Counted from the stretch's first letter, positions 1 to 10,332 are shown. The stretch: DNA of 64,000 nucleotides from Roseiarcus sp036488815 (GCA_036488815.1 DASXGX010000017.1:1-64000); one strand, 5' to 3'. Program-made: numbers and translations. The notes: a model not told the origin generated them from the sequence alone.

Positions 1-614
1 TCGCGCGTTCGGACAATCATCATCTCGCCGCGCACGCCGCGCAACTCGGCAAGATCGCTCCGCGCGGCGAAGCCTCGACAGTCGATCACGACGCCACACG
101 TCTTCGCCGTCTCGCCGTCGACGCCGAACTGAATCTCGGCGGCGCGCGCGACCAGATGATCGCGCAGCGCGCGCATGGCGAGCCGCGGGTCGACGTAGCC
201 TTCCCCTGGGAAGAACAAGCCGCGACTGAAGCGCCCGGCAAGATCCGGTTCGAGCGCCGCGATGTGCGCCTCATCGACTCGTGCGTATTCGCGCGTGAGC
301 GCAGCGAAGCGGTCGATCTCGCCGACGTCGCGCGGCGGCGCGACGACGAGCGTGCCTTCGCGCGCGACGCCCGGCACGCGCCGGCTCCACCAATCGATCG
401 CCTTCACCCCGCGCTGAACGACAGAGGGTGGCGCGCTCTCGCCTTCGCAATACGGCGCGAGCATCCCGCCGGCGAGCCATGAGGCGGCGTCGCCGCCGAG
501 CGCAGGCGAGCGCTCGATCAGCGTGACTTTGGCGCCGCGCTCGGCGAGCTCCACCGCCGTCGCAAGACCGACGACGCCTGCGCCGATGACGGTCACATCC
601 TTACTTGGACGCAT
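1..614 (-). CDS. thiO: Glycine oxidase ThiO, C-terminal part beyond window edge
   Basis: FAD-dependent amine oxidase (DAO family) that oxidises glycine to the imine used to build the thiamine thiazole ring. Reading leftward from an ATG at 614 gives an uninterrupted frame to the window edge, about 204 residues. It opens MRPSKDVTVIGAGVVGLATA, the dinucleotide-binding GxGxxG fold, followed by an acidic LIERSP strand end and the ASWLAGGMLAPYCEGE segment typical of ThiO. It lies downstream of thiC on the same strand, so it is probably in the TPP-riboswitch-controlled thi operon; thiS/thiG/thiE would be expected to the left, out of view. The gap to thiC holds two hairpin repeats. The family call is strong; the 3' end is not visible. 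Confidence 0.9.
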   Translation of the reverse strand, partial: MRPSKDVTVIGAGVVGLATAVELAERGAKVTLIERSPALGGDAASWLAGGMLAPYCEGESAPPSVVQRGVKAIDWWSRRVPGVAREGTLVVAPPRDVGEIDRFAALTREYARVDEAHIAALEPDLAGRFSRGLFFPGEGYVDPRLAMRALRDHLVARAAEIQFGVDGETAKTCGVVIDCRGFAARSDLAELRGVRGEMMIVRTR

Positions 615-647
615 GTCAGAAAACCCGCCACAAATTCTCGCCGGATG

Positions 648-845
648 GCGTCCCCTTCTCCCCTTGCGGGAGAAGGTGTCGGCGAAGCCGACGGATGAGG
701 GGTGTGGCGCCGAATAGCGCACTCAAGTTGCCGAAGTACGGCGCCCAGTCGAAACAACCCCTCATTCCAAGGCGAATGCAAAGCATTCGTCCGCGTCGCG
801 CTGCGCGCGCCACCTTCCCCCGCAAGGGGGGGAAGGGACGCAAAC
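648..845. repeat. Pair of intergenic hairpin repeats between thiC and thiO
   Basis: Two palindromes sit between thiC and thiO: a CCTTCTC-type stem at 654-676 and a CCTTCCCC-type stem at 813-836, each followed or preceded by GATGAGGGG or CCTCATTCC-like arms. They resemble the short interspersed hairpin units common in Hyphomicrobiales genomes, and the same unit recurs at 33500-33640. They may act as mRNA stabilisers or partial terminators between the two thi genes. I see no credible gene here. Confidence 0.6.
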
Positions 846-852
846 CGACCGA

Positions 853-2682
<1,830 letters not shown>

Positions 2683-2742
2683 CGCCTCGCCTCCACATTT
2701 GCCGGGGCGACTAGGGGATGGCGCGACGATGGATCGGCGTGC

Positions 2743-2827
2743 CTCGTCCCTTCGCCGGCATGACCCGGATCAGGTTCTAAGGGTTCGGCCTCAAGCCGTC
2801 TCAGCCCGTCGCGGGCGCCCCTCGAGT
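2743..2827 (-). promoter_or_regulatory. TPP (THI-box) riboswitch
   Basis: On the minus strand the leader of thiC contains the conserved thi-box elements in order: GGGCTGAGA, then AGAACCTGATCCGGGTCATG, then CCGGCGAAGGGA. These are the conserved TPP-binding segments. The element ends about 60 bases before the thiC ATG, so control of thiC-thiO by translation or early termination is expected. Confidence 0.95.
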
Positions 2828-3003
2828 AACGCAAGTGTGGGACGGCGCGAGCGCCCTGTCAATGCGTCGCCGGCTCGCCCGATCACGAGGACGTCATGGG
2901 CGCGGCCCTACACGCTCCAATTTCAGACCCCTAGGTGAGAGCTCCAACATCGGACGCGTAGTCAGTGCAAGCGTCTGACATCCCGCTGATCAGGAGAAGA
3001 TCC

Positions 3004-3495
3004 ATGGAACGCAGAACGTTCCTTCTCTCGTCGTTGACGACCGCAATGTTGGCCTCAGCGGCCGAAGCCTCGCCGATCGACCCGAAGAAGACCTTCGTCG
3101 AGCAAGCAGGCGACATCAAATTCATGCCGTGGACCGGCCTGCCGCCGGGCAGCGGCGAGATGGCGCAGCTTTACGGGGACTTCAACAAGCCGGGTCCCTA
3201 CCTCGTCCTCATGAAATGGCATCCCGGCTGGTTCAGCGCGCCGCACAGCTATGCGACCGATCGCATCCAGATGGTTATCTCCGGGACGTGGTACGTGAAC
3301 AGCGGCCGCGACTTCGACCCGGGCGCCGCGGTCCCGGTCCCGGCGGGCGGCTTCGTCAAGCGCACGGCTCGCACATTCCATTACGACGGCGCGCCGCGCA
3401 GCGCGAAGGAGCCGGCGGTGATCGCGGTATTCGGCGTCGGGCCCGTCGACATCATCCTCGCCGATCCGCGTCAACCGTCTTGGCGACAGGTCTGA
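3004..3495 (+). CDS. Exported cupin-domain protein
   Basis: Protein of 163 residues. The start at 3004 is chosen because AGGAGAA lies just upstream; an upstream in-frame start (2965) lacks one. The N-terminus MERRTFLLSSLTTAMLASAA is a signal peptide with an ERRTFL Tat-like start. The mature part is one small beta-barrel (cupin) domain, with MKWHPGWFSAPHSY and a following TWYVNSGRDF segment holding the likely His metal ligands. Its substrate is unknown. The aldo/keto reductase gene follows 131 bases downstream, past a hairpin, so co-transcription is uncertain. Confidence 0.75.
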   Translation: MERRTFLLSSLTTAMLASAAEASPIDPKKTFVEQAGDIKFMPWTGLPPGSGEMAQLYGDFNKPGPYLVLMKWHPGWFSAPHSYATDRIQMVISGTWYVNSGRDFDPGAAVPVPAGGFVKRTARTFHYDGAPRSAKEPAVIAVFGVGPVDIILADPRQPSWRQV

Positions 3496-3519
3496 TCCAA
3501 AGCGCATCCAAGATTTCGA

Positions 3520-3550
3520 GAGGCCGCAGCCGGAAAGCGCGAGCGGCCTC
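3520..3550 (+). terminator. Hairpin after cupin gene, possible weak terminator
   Basis: GAGGCCGC at 3520-3527 pairs perfectly with GCGGCCTC at 3543-3550 across a 15-base loop. Only a short pyrimidine run follows, so termination would be weak or Rho-assisted. Confidence 0.4.
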
Positions 3551-3626
3551 TTCCGTCAAAAATATGGAGAATCGAACGGGGCGGAATGTTAGCCTGTCTC
3601 CCAATCAATCGAGGAGGAGACCCTTT

Positions 3627-4679
3627 ATGTCGAACGAGACTTCCCCTTTGCCCACTCGCCAGATCGGGCGCACCGGCGTCACGGTGTCGGCGCTGGGTCT
3701 CGGCACAGCCCCGCTCGGCGACCTCTGGGACGTCGTCGACGAGGCGGAAGCCGGCGCGCTGCTGAACGCGGCCTGGGACGGCGGCGTGCGGTATTTCGAC
3801 ACGTCGCCGTGGTACGGCAAGGGGCAGGCCGAGCATCGCGTCGGCCGCGCCTTCTATCGCAAGCCGCGCGACGAGTTCGTGATCTCGAGCAAGATCGGCC
3901 GCCTGCTGCGTCGCCCGCTGAAGCCCGGGCCGTTCGAACATGGCGAGTGGCTCGGCGGCCTCGAGTTCGATGCAGTGTTCGACTACAGCTACGACGGTGT
4001 GATGCGCTCCTTCGAGGACAGCTTGCAGCGCCTCGGCATCAACCGGATCGACGTGCTGCTGATCCACGATCTCGACACCTGGCATTTCAAGACGGAGGCC
4101 AAGGTCGGCCCGTACATGAACCAGCTCTACACCAGCGGCTGGCGCGCCCTGGAGGAATTGCGGGACCAGGGCGTCATCAAGGGCATCGGCGCCGGCTTCA
4201 ACACGATGGGCACGATCCCGCGCTATCTCGATCTGTTCGACATGGACTTCTTTCTGATCGCGATGCGCTACACCCTGCTCGAACAGGACGTGCTCGACAG
4301 CGAATTCGTGCGATGCGCCGAGCGCGGCGTCGGCATCGTTGTCGGCGGCACGTACAACTCAGGGATTCTCGCCACTGGCGCGACCCCGAACGCGATGCAC
4401 AATTACGCGCCGGCTTCGCCGGAGATTTTGGAGCGCGTGCGGCGGATGGAGGCGGTCTGCAAACGTCATGGCGTCCCGCTCGCCGCCGCGGCGCTCCAAT
4501 TCCCGCTCGGCCATCCGATCGTCGCGGCGGTGATCCCGGGGGCGATTTCGCGGGCGCAGGTGGCGCAGAATCTCGCGGCCTTCCGCCACCCGATTCCCGC
4601 CGACCTCTGGGCGGAACTCAAGCACGAGAAATTGCTGCGCGCCGACGCGCCAGTTCCCGCGAGCGAGAGCGCGGGGTAG
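3627..4679 (+). CDS. Aldo/keto reductase
   Basis: NADPH-dependent oxidoreductase of the AKR superfamily, 350 residues. The start at 3627 follows a GAGGAGGAGA ribosome site. The tetrad regions are visible: RYFDTSPWYGKGQAEHRVG (Asp and Tyr), VISSKIG (Lys) and LLIHDLD (His). Its layout is closest to the D-threo-aldose 1-dehydrogenase / L-fucose dehydrogenase / pyridoxal 4-dehydrogenase-like subfamily. The substrate cannot be set from sequence, and no sugar catabolic genes lie next to it. It is followed by a palindromic tandem repeat. Confidence 0.85.
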   Translation: MSNETSPLPTRQIGRTGVTVSALGLGTAPLGDLWDVVDEAEAGALLNAAWDGGVRYFDTSPWYGKGQAEHRVGRAFYRKPRDEFVISSKIGRLLRRPLKPGPFEHGEWLGGLEFDAVFDYSYDGVMRSFEDSLQRLGINRIDVLLIHDLDTWHFKTEAKVGPYMNQLYTSGWRALEELRDQGVIKGIGAGFNTMGTIPRYLDLFDMDFFLIAMRYTLLEQDVLDSEFVRCAERGVGIVVGGTYNSGILATGATPNAMHNYAPASPEILERVRRMEAVCKRHGVPLAAAALQFPLGHPIVAAVIPGAISRAQVAQNLAAFRHPIPADLWAELKHEKLLRADAPVPASESAG

Positions 4680-4712
4680 CGAGGCGCAGCAAGCGGGCCC
4701 TCCTCCCCATTC

Positions 4713-4792
4713 GCGCCCGACAAACGCATTTGCGTTTGCGCGCCCGACAAACGCGCTTGCGTTTGCGCCCGACAAACGCGATTGCGTTTGCG
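4713..4792. repeat. Three tandem palindromic repeats (25-27 bp units)
   Basis: Three copies of the unit GCGCCCGACAAACGCnnTTGC plus GTTT start at 4713, 4740 and 4765. Each holds a self-complementary CAAACGC-nn-GCGTTTG core, so each copy can fold as its own hairpin. The two central bases vary (AT, GC, GA). They lie between two convergent genes and could serve as a bidirectional terminator or a protein-binding array. Confidence 0.75.
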
Positions 4793-4820
4793 GGGGGAGA
4801 AGCGAGGAGCCGCTTGCGGA

Positions 4821-5612
4821 CTACGACTTGATGTAGTCGAAGCCCGCGCGCTGCATTTCGGGTATGGTCGCCGAAATGCCGGGCGTCAGGACGACGCCCG
4901 GGATCAAGTGATTGGTCAGTTCAGCCGCCATCGCTTCGTGGGAAAGCTTGTCCGGGTTGACGCCGGCCGCCACGAGGCCTTGCGACAGTTCCCATATGGC
5001 GTTGTGGCAGGCGAGAAACACGCCGCCGCGCTGCTGCAGCGCGGGAATCGAGCTGTTTGCCGAGGAATATGCGCCTTCTGGATCTTCGTGGTCCGCGGGC
5101 TCCTTGAAGGCGACCTTCGGTCCCTCGGCGAGCGTATTCGTCTCGACGTTGGAGCCGGCCCGCTTGGCGAATTGGTATTTGTCCCACATCGCCTGATCGA
5201 ACAACGCCAGATGCGCCGTTCCGTGCGTCGCGGAGGCCACGAAGAAATCCGGATTGCGGAACGCAAAAATCTGCGCGTTGAGCGCATTGCGCATCATGTC
5301 GAGGAAACCGCTCGCAATCCCCGTGTTGTCGTAGACCTGCTTGCCGTTGCCGCGATAGGCGATCACCTCCGACAGCGCCTCGTGATCCCATAGCGAGGGA
5401 TCGTCGAGGATCATCGGAACGGTCTTGAAGTCGCGCCGGCGCGGCGCCTTGGCGAGGCGGTCGGCCAGCTCGCGCAAGCTCCGCGCCCCGGTTGGCAGCA
5501 TGCCGGGGTCCGCCGCTTCAGCCTTCGCCTGCCCGAGCGACGTCGCCGCTCCGGCAGCCAAGGCGAGGCCCGCGTTGATGAGCGCGCGGCGGCGGTGAAT
5601 GAGGACTTCCAT
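4821..5612 (-). CDS. Tat-exported DsrE-like protein of unknown function
   Basis: Protein of 263 residues. The ATG at 5612 is used because CAGGAG lies seven bases upstream; a longer in-frame reading to 5723 has no such site. The N-terminus MEVLIHRRRALINAGLALAAG is a Tat-type signal with a poly-Arg stretch. The body holds ATHGTAHLALFDQAMW and FLACHNAIWELS, with one conserved-looking Cys, then LTNHLIPGVVLTPGISATIPE. This pattern matches a family that databases often call transcriptional initiation protein Tat, a misnomer from the export signal, and it is distantly DsrE-like. No role can be given. It ends facing the aldo/keto reductase. Confidence 0.7.
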   Translation of the reverse strand: MEVLIHRRRALINAGLALAAGAATSLGQAKAEAADPGMLPTGARSLRELADRLAKAPRRRDFKTVPMILDDPSLWDHEALSEVIAYRGNGKQVYDNTGIASGFLDMMRNALNAQIFAFRNPDFFVASATHGTAHLALFDQAMWDKYQFAKRAGSNVETNTLAEGPKVAFKEPADHEDPEGAYSSANSSIPALQQRGGVFLACHNAIWELSQGLVAAGVNPDKLSHEAMAAELTNHLIPGVVLTPGISATIPEMQRAGFDYIKS

Positions 5613-5834
5613 AACGGTGCTCCTGTTTGAGAGCCGCACGATCCTCCCGTCCTCGCGGCAACGCCGCGGGGGCTGCCCCGGAGATCGCATGTCGGCTTGA
5701 GCGGCTGCGGCGCCGCGCAACATTTGCTCCCGCGGCGACCTTAACGGCGGCGAGATCGCGGATCATCATAATTTTATTTGATCTCTCGAGGTGATCGCAC
5801 CGCGTCACTGGGCTTGCCGCAGGGCTATATTTCT

Positions 5835-6785
5835 TTAACTGTCACGCCCCGACGGCGCGGCGCGGTCCCAATAGGGCGGCTTGCCGAAGCGTTGTTCGAG
5901 AAAGGCGAGCAAGGCTCGCACCTTGGGGGCGACGACCTTCTTGGGTGGATAGACGCCCCAGATGGCGCGCTCCGGCCCTGGAGCGATGAGACCCTCCCAC
6001 GCCGGAAGCACCGTGGTCAGCCGCCCCGCATTGACGTGATCGCCCGTCAGCCAAGTCGGCAACAAGGCGACGCCCAACCCGGCGAGGACGGCTTCCAGCA
6101 GCGCCTCGGAATCGTTGGCGCGCAGCCGCCCGCGAACCGCGACCTCGACCGGTTCCTCCAGCAGCCCGTCGCGGCGCCGGAAGTACCATGAGTCCTTGGG
6201 CTGAAGCGCAAACGCCAGGCATTCGTGACGGGCGAGGTCGCCCGGCTGCTCGATGGGCGGCCGGTCGGCGAGATAGCCGGCGCTCGCCACCAAGGCGCGG
6301 CGTTGCGGCGCGAGGCGCTTGGCGACGAGGCTGGAGTCCGCCAGCGCGCCGATGCGGATGGCGAGATCGGCGCCGCTTCCGATCAGATCGACCGTCGCGT
6401 CCGTCAGCGTCGCATCGACCCGAATATCCGGATATTCCTGGAGGAAGCCGGTGAGATGGGGAAAGATGTGGCGACGTCCGAAGGCGCCGGGAATGTTGAT
6501 CCGCAACAGGCCCTGGGGACGCGCGTTCAGCGAGGTCGCGACGAGCCGCGCGTCCTCGACGTCGGCGAGAATTCGCGCGGCGTGCTCGTAGAAGCTGGCG
6601 CCGACTTCGGTCAGATGCAGGCTGCGGGTCGAGCGATTGAAGAGGGCGGCGCCGAGATCGGCCTCGAGCGCGGTCACATAGCGCGAGACCGTCGACACTT
6701 TGACCCCCTCCTCCGCCGCGGCCTTGGAGAAACTGCCAAGATCGACCGCCCGGGCAAAGGCGCGCATGGCCGCGAAATAGTCCAT
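5835..6785 (-). CDS. LysR-family transcriptional regulator
   Basis: Protein of 316 residues, full length for LysR regulators. The start MDYFAAMRAFARAVDLGSFS at 6785 is the family's usual beginning; the frame runs further upstream but without homology. The HTH spans about residues 18-37 (GSFSKAAAEEGVKVSTVSRY) and the C-terminal part is a periplasmic-binding-like sensor. It reads divergently from the hydroxyacid dehydrogenase-lrgAB operon, only about 116 bases away, and most likely regulates it. The subgroup is CrgA-like. The effector is unknown. Confidence 0.85.
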   Translation of the reverse strand: MDYFAAMRAFARAVDLGSFSKAAAEEGVKVSTVSRYVTALEADLGAALFNRSTRSLHLTEVGASFYEHAARILADVEDARLVATSLNARPQGLLRINIPGAFGRRHIFPHLTGFLQEYPDIRVDATLTDATVDLIGSGADLAIRIGALADSSLVAKRLAPQRRALVASAGYLADRPPIEQPGDLARHECLAFALQPKDSWYFRRRDGLLEEPVEVAVRGRLRANDSEALLEAVLAGLGVALLPTWLTGDHVNAGRLTTVLPAWEGLIAPGPERAIWGVYPPKKVVAPKVRALLAFLEQRFGKPPYWDRAAPSGRDS

Positions 6786-6901
6786 ATCGGCGCTCGCTAT
6801 TGAACCGTTTTCTGCAACAGTAATTTGCCACCCAGGACATTCTAAACGCAACCGCCCCGGCGCATCTACCGATGAAACGCCTCGTTTTCCGGAGATGCCC
6901 C

Positions 6902-7873
6902 ATGAATTCGCCGAGCAAAGCTCCAACCGAATCCTTCCCCGCCCTGCAACAGTTGTGGCGAGAGCCGGTGAAATCCGTCGGCGTCGTCGGACTGGGACGA
7001 ATGGGACGGGCCTTCGCGGAAAACCTGCGCGCGGCCGGGTTCCAAGTCGTCGGCTACGACCGCGACGCGCAGCGCGCGCGGCCGCTGCAGCTCGCCGGCG
7101 CCCGAGCGGCCGAGCGTCTCGCCGATCTCGCCGCTTGCGACGTCGTCGTGACCTCGCTGCCCGACGACGATGCGCTGGCGTCGGTTGCGCTGGACCCCGA
7201 TGGGCTGGCGAGCGTCCTCGCGCCGGGAGCCGTCCACGTCTCGATGAGCACGGTCAGCGCCGAACTGTCGCGGCGTCTCGCCCAAGCGCATGCGGAGCGC
7301 GCGCAGGCCTTCGTCGCCGCGCCCGTCCTCGGCAACCCGGACCTCGCCCAGACTCGGCGCCTGTTCGTGCTGGCGAGCGGCGACCCCAGCGCCGTCGAGC
7401 GCGTGCGGCCGGCGCTCGAACAGCTCGGCCAGCGTGTCTTCGTGATCGGAAGCGACGCCGGGGCCGCCAATGTGATGAAGCTCGCCGGCAACGTGCTGAC
7501 CGCCTCGACCCTCCAGAGCATGGGCGAAGTCCTCGCCCTGCTGCGCAAAGCTGGGATCGATCAACGCCTCGCCTTCGAGGTTCTCACCAACTCGCTGTTC
7601 GACGGCCGCGTGCACAAGACCTACGGCGGCAAGATCGTCGACCGGCGCTACAGCCCGCCCGGCATGACGGCGCCGCTGGCGGTCAAGGATCTGCGCCTCG
7701 CCCTCGCGGAAGCGGAGACCTGCGCCGTGCCGATGCCGGTCGCCGGCATCGTTCACGATCGCCTCGTCGCCATGGTGGCGCGCGGCTGGGCGGACCTCGA
7801 CTGGTCTGCGCTGGGTCTCTTGGCGGCGGACGAGGCCGGGCTCGGCGACGCCCCGCCAGAGCTTCTGGGATAA
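6902..7873 (+). CDS. Beta-hydroxyacid dehydrogenase (HIBADH/GarR family)
   Basis: NAD(P)-dependent oxidoreductase, 323 residues, of the 3-hydroxyisobutyrate / tartronate-semialdehyde reductase family. The start at 6902 follows GGAG. The Rossmann motif VGVVGLGRMGRAFAENL is at about residues 22-38, and the catalytic lysine is Lys193 in NVMKLAGNVL. The C-terminal helical domain is complete. It is the first gene of an operon with lrgA (11-base gap) and lrgB, an unusual partner for a putative murein-hydrolase exporter. This hints that the pair moves a related hydroxyacid. Substrate specificity is not deducible. Confidence 0.85.
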   Translation: MNSPSKAPTESFPALQQLWREPVKSVGVVGLGRMGRAFAENLRAAGFQVVGYDRDAQRARPLQLAGARAAERLADLAACDVVVTSLPDDDALASVALDPDGLASVLAPGAVHVSMSTVSAELSRRLAQAHAERAQAFVAAPVLGNPDLAQTRRLFVLASGDPSAVERVRPALEQLGQRVFVIGSDAGAANVMKLAGNVLTASTLQSMGEVLALLRKAGIDQRLAFEVLTNSLFDGRVHKTYGGKIVDRRYSPPGMTAPLAVKDLRLALAEAETCAVPMPVAGIVHDRLVAMVARGWADLDWSALGLLAADEAGLGDAPPELLG

Positions 7874-7883
7874 GGAGGGAGCG

Positions 7884-8294
7884 ATGCCCACCGCCCTGGC
7901 CATCCTCGTCGGCGCGCAACTCGTCGGCGAAATCCTCAGCCGCCTGTTCCACCTTCCCCTGCCCGGGCCGGTGGTTGGAATGTTCCTGCTCGCCGTCGCG
8001 CTCGTCCTGCGCGGCGGGAGCCGGCCGGAGAATGCAGCGCCTGGAGCGCTCGCCGATACGGCGAACGCCTTAGTCGGCAATATGGGGCTGCTGTTCGTGC
8101 CGGCCGGGGTGGGCATCATCTCTGAAGTCGGCGTGCTGCGAAGCGAATGGCTTCCCATCCTCGCCGGCATGGTCGTCTCGACCGCGCTGAGCCTCGTCGT
8201 CACCGGTCTGGTGATGCAGCACGTTTCGCGCCGGGCGGAGAAGTCGGCGCCGTCGGCGCCGCTGCCGGCCAGCGCCCAGGAGGCCTTGCGATGA
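7884..8294 (+). CDS. lrgA: CidA/LrgA family membrane protein
   Basis: Integral membrane protein of 136 residues with about four helices, starting MPTALAILVGAQLVGEILSR and holding the family signature PLPGPVVGMFLLA and NMGLLFVPAGVGII. A strong AAGGAGGGAG precedes the ATG. It overlaps lrgB by four bases (ATGA), so the two are translationally coupled. LrgA/LrgB were described as holin-like, but homologues are pyruvate (Bacillus) or glycolate/glycerate (plant PLGG1) transporters. The C-terminal 25 residues are Ala/Arg/Pro-rich. Confidence 0.9.
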   Translation: MPTALAILVGAQLVGEILSRLFHLPLPGPVVGMFLLAVALVLRGGSRPENAAPGALADTANALVGNMGLLFVPAGVGIISEVGVLRSEWLPILAGMVVSTALSLVVTGLVMQHVSRRAEKSAPSAPLPASAQEALR

Positions 8295-9013
8295 GAGACG
8301 CTCTTCACGCGATCTGGACGCCGCTGGCGCCCTCGCCGCTGCTGTGGCTGACCGCGACCCTCCTCGCCTATGTCGCCGGGCGGGAAATTCAGCGGCTGTG
8401 CCGCGGCGCTCCGCTCGCCAATCCGGTGCTGATCGCCATCGTCGTCATGGGCGCGCTGCTGGAAATCACCGGCACGTCCTACGCGACCTATTTTTCAGGC
8501 GCGCAGTTCATTCATTTCCTGCTCGGCCCAGCGACGGTCGCGCTCGCGGTGCCTCTCGCCCGCAATCTGAACCACGTTCGCCGCAGCTTCCACGGGGTGG
8601 GCCTCGCGCTCATCGCGGGCTCGCTGACCTCGACGCTGACTGGCGTCTTCGTCGTCTGGGCCCTCGGCGGAGGGCGCGACATCGCCTTCTCCATGGCGCC
8701 GAAGGCGGTGACGACGCCGATCGCCATGGGCGTGGCGCAGCAGGTCGGCGGCCTGCCCGCGCTGACGGCGGCGCTGGCGATCGGCGGCGGGATCATCGCC
8801 GCGGTCATCGGCCAGAGCGTGCTTCGCCGGCTGCGCGTCGACGATTGGCGGGCCCATGGCCTTGCGGCGGGTGTCGCCGGCAGCGGCGTCGCGGCGGCTC
8901 AAGTCGCCCCGCTGAACGGCCTGGCGGCGGCCTTCGCCGCGCTCGGGATCGGGCTCAACGGCCTGTTGACCGCGCTCGTCGTGCCGCTCCTGGCGGCGCT
9001 GTGGCCGGCTTGA
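8291..9013 (+). CDS. lrgB: CidB/LrgB family membrane protein
   Basis: Membrane protein of 240 residues, starting MRDALHAIWTPLAPSPLLWL at 8291 inside the end of lrgA. The family core is clear: LLGPATVALAVPLARNL at about residues 78-94, SMAPKAVTTPIAMGVAQQVG and LTAALAIGGGIIAAVIG. It forms the transporter partner of LrgA. Together with the upstream dehydrogenase it suggests hydroxyacid import or export rather than cell lysis; that is inference. A longer in-frame extension upstream to 8147 is the lrgA shadow. Confidence 0.9.
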   Translation: MRDALHAIWTPLAPSPLLWLTATLLAYVAGREIQRLCRGAPLANPVLIAIVVMGALLEITGTSYATYFSGAQFIHFLLGPATVALAVPLARNLNHVRRSFHGVGLALIAGSLTSTLTGVFVVWALGGGRDIAFSMAPKAVTTPIAMGVAQQVGGLPALTAALAIGGGIIAAVIGQSVLRRLRVDDWRAHGLAAGVAGSGVAAAQVAPLNGLAAAFAALGIGLNGLLTALVVPLLAALWPA

Positions 9014-9119
9014 TGGCGCCGCCGCCGGTTCTCGACTAACATCCCCTCCACGACGCCGCTCCGACGAGCCCCGCCGCAGCCGCATCGAGTGGGAGCGCGA
9101 ACCTCTCGCGTCTCGGGCC

Positions 9120-10322
9120 ATGTCCAGGACGTCCCAGCCGCAACCCCCGGTCAACATCGACGCCGTCGCGGCTTGGCTGGTGGACGGGGCGCGGTCGGCC
9201 TCGCGTTCCGAGGACGTGCTGACCGAATTGTGCGAGCGCCTCTGCGCATCTGGCCTGCCGCTCTGGCGCGTCGCCGTCTATGTCTACACGCTCCACCCGG
9301 AAGTCGCGGCGCGCCGCTTCCTCTGGCGACCCGACAAAGGGACGAGCGTCGCCGAAGCGTCGTTCGCGATGGCGGCGCAGCAGGATCATGTCGCGAGCCC
9401 GATCATCCACGTCCGTTCGACCGGGGAAACGATCCGCCGTCCGATCGGTGATCCCGACTGCCCGATGGACTTCGCCTTCTTCGACGAATTGAGGGCGGAG
9501 GGGGTGAGCGACTATCTCGCGGTTCCGCTTCGCTTCACCAACGGCGAGGTCCATGTCGCAACCTTCTCGACGCGCCGCCCGGGCGGCTTCGGCGACGCTC
9601 ACGTCGACGCGCTCGAAGGCATCGTCCCGCCGCTGGCGCGGGTCGCCGAGGTGCGCGCCTTGCGACGCACCGCGGTCAATCTGCTCGACGCCTATGTCGG
9701 GCGGAATGCCGGCGAGCGCATCCTCGCCGGCCGCATCCGGCGCGGCGACACGGAAGCGATCCGCGCCGTGATCTGGCTCTCCGACATGCGCGGCTTCACG
9801 AGGCTCGCCGACACCGTCGCCCCCCAGGCGCTGATCGACGCCCTCAACGCCTTCTACGACTGCCTCGCGCCCGCGATCGAGACCGAAGGCGGCGAAGTGC
9901 TCAAGTTCATCGGCGACGGGCTGCTCGCCATCTTCCACATTGCCGGCGAAGCCGAGGTCGGCGAGGCATGCGCGCGGGCGCTGCGGGCGGCAAGGCAGGC
10001 GAAGGCGGCGATCGAGGCGTTGCCGCCGGTCGGCGTAGACGGCGCGCCGACGCATTTGCGCTTCGGCCTCGCGCTGCATGTCGGAGAAGTGCTCTACGGC
10101 AACATCGGCGCGGGAAGCCGCCTCGACTTCACCTGCATCGGGTCGGCCGTGAACATGGCGGCGCGCTTGGAGAAGGTTGCGGCGAAACTCGGCCGCGCGA
10201 TCGTCGCCTCATCCGCCTTCGCCGAGCGCTTGCCGCACGAATTCGTCGCCCTTGGCGCATTCGATCTCGCGGGCTTTCGCAGCGCCGAGACCGTGCACGG
10301 GCTGCGCGAAACGGGCGATTGA
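9120..10322 (+). CDS. Class III adenylate/guanylate cyclase
   Basis: Protein of 400 residues making a cyclic nucleotide. The C-terminal catalytic domain (about 205-395) has both metal-binding aspartates, Asp222 in SDMRGFT and Asp266 in FIGDGLLAIF, plus the CIGSAVNMAARLEK segment contacting base and ribose. Residues 1-190 form a soluble sensory-type region, including VSDYLAVPLRF, seen in rhizobial cyclases. No membrane segments are seen, so it is probably cytoplasmic. No obvious ribosome site precedes the ATG. It lies 106 bases after lrgB and could be read with it. Confidence 0.88.
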   Translation: MSRTSQPQPPVNIDAVAAWLVDGARSASRSEDVLTELCERLCASGLPLWRVAVYVYTLHPEVAARRFLWRPDKGTSVAEASFAMAAQQDHVASPIIHVRSTGETIRRPIGDPDCPMDFAFFDELRAEGVSDYLAVPLRFTNGEVHVATFSTRRPGGFGDAHVDALEGIVPPLARVAEVRALRRTAVNLLDAYVGRNAGERILAGRIRRGDTEAIRAVIWLSDMRGFTRLADTVAPQALIDALNAFYDCLAPAIETEGGEVLKFIGDGLLAIFHIAGEAEVGEACARALRAARQAKAAIEALPPVGVDGAPTHLRFGLALHVGEVLYGNIGAGSRLDFTCIGSAVNMAARLEKVAAKLGRAIVASSAFAERLPHEFVALGAFDLAGFRSAETVHGLRETGD

Positions 10323-10332
10323 GCTTATCAGG

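Noticed and set aside
4713..4792. CRISPR-like array
   Set aside because: Units are directly adjacent without unique spacers and only three copies exist; no cas genes are present.
7884..9013. LrgAB as a holin/lysis module
   Set aside because: The operon partner is a hydroxyacid dehydrogenase and no murein hydrolase or LytSR pair is nearby; transport fits better, though lysis is not excluded.
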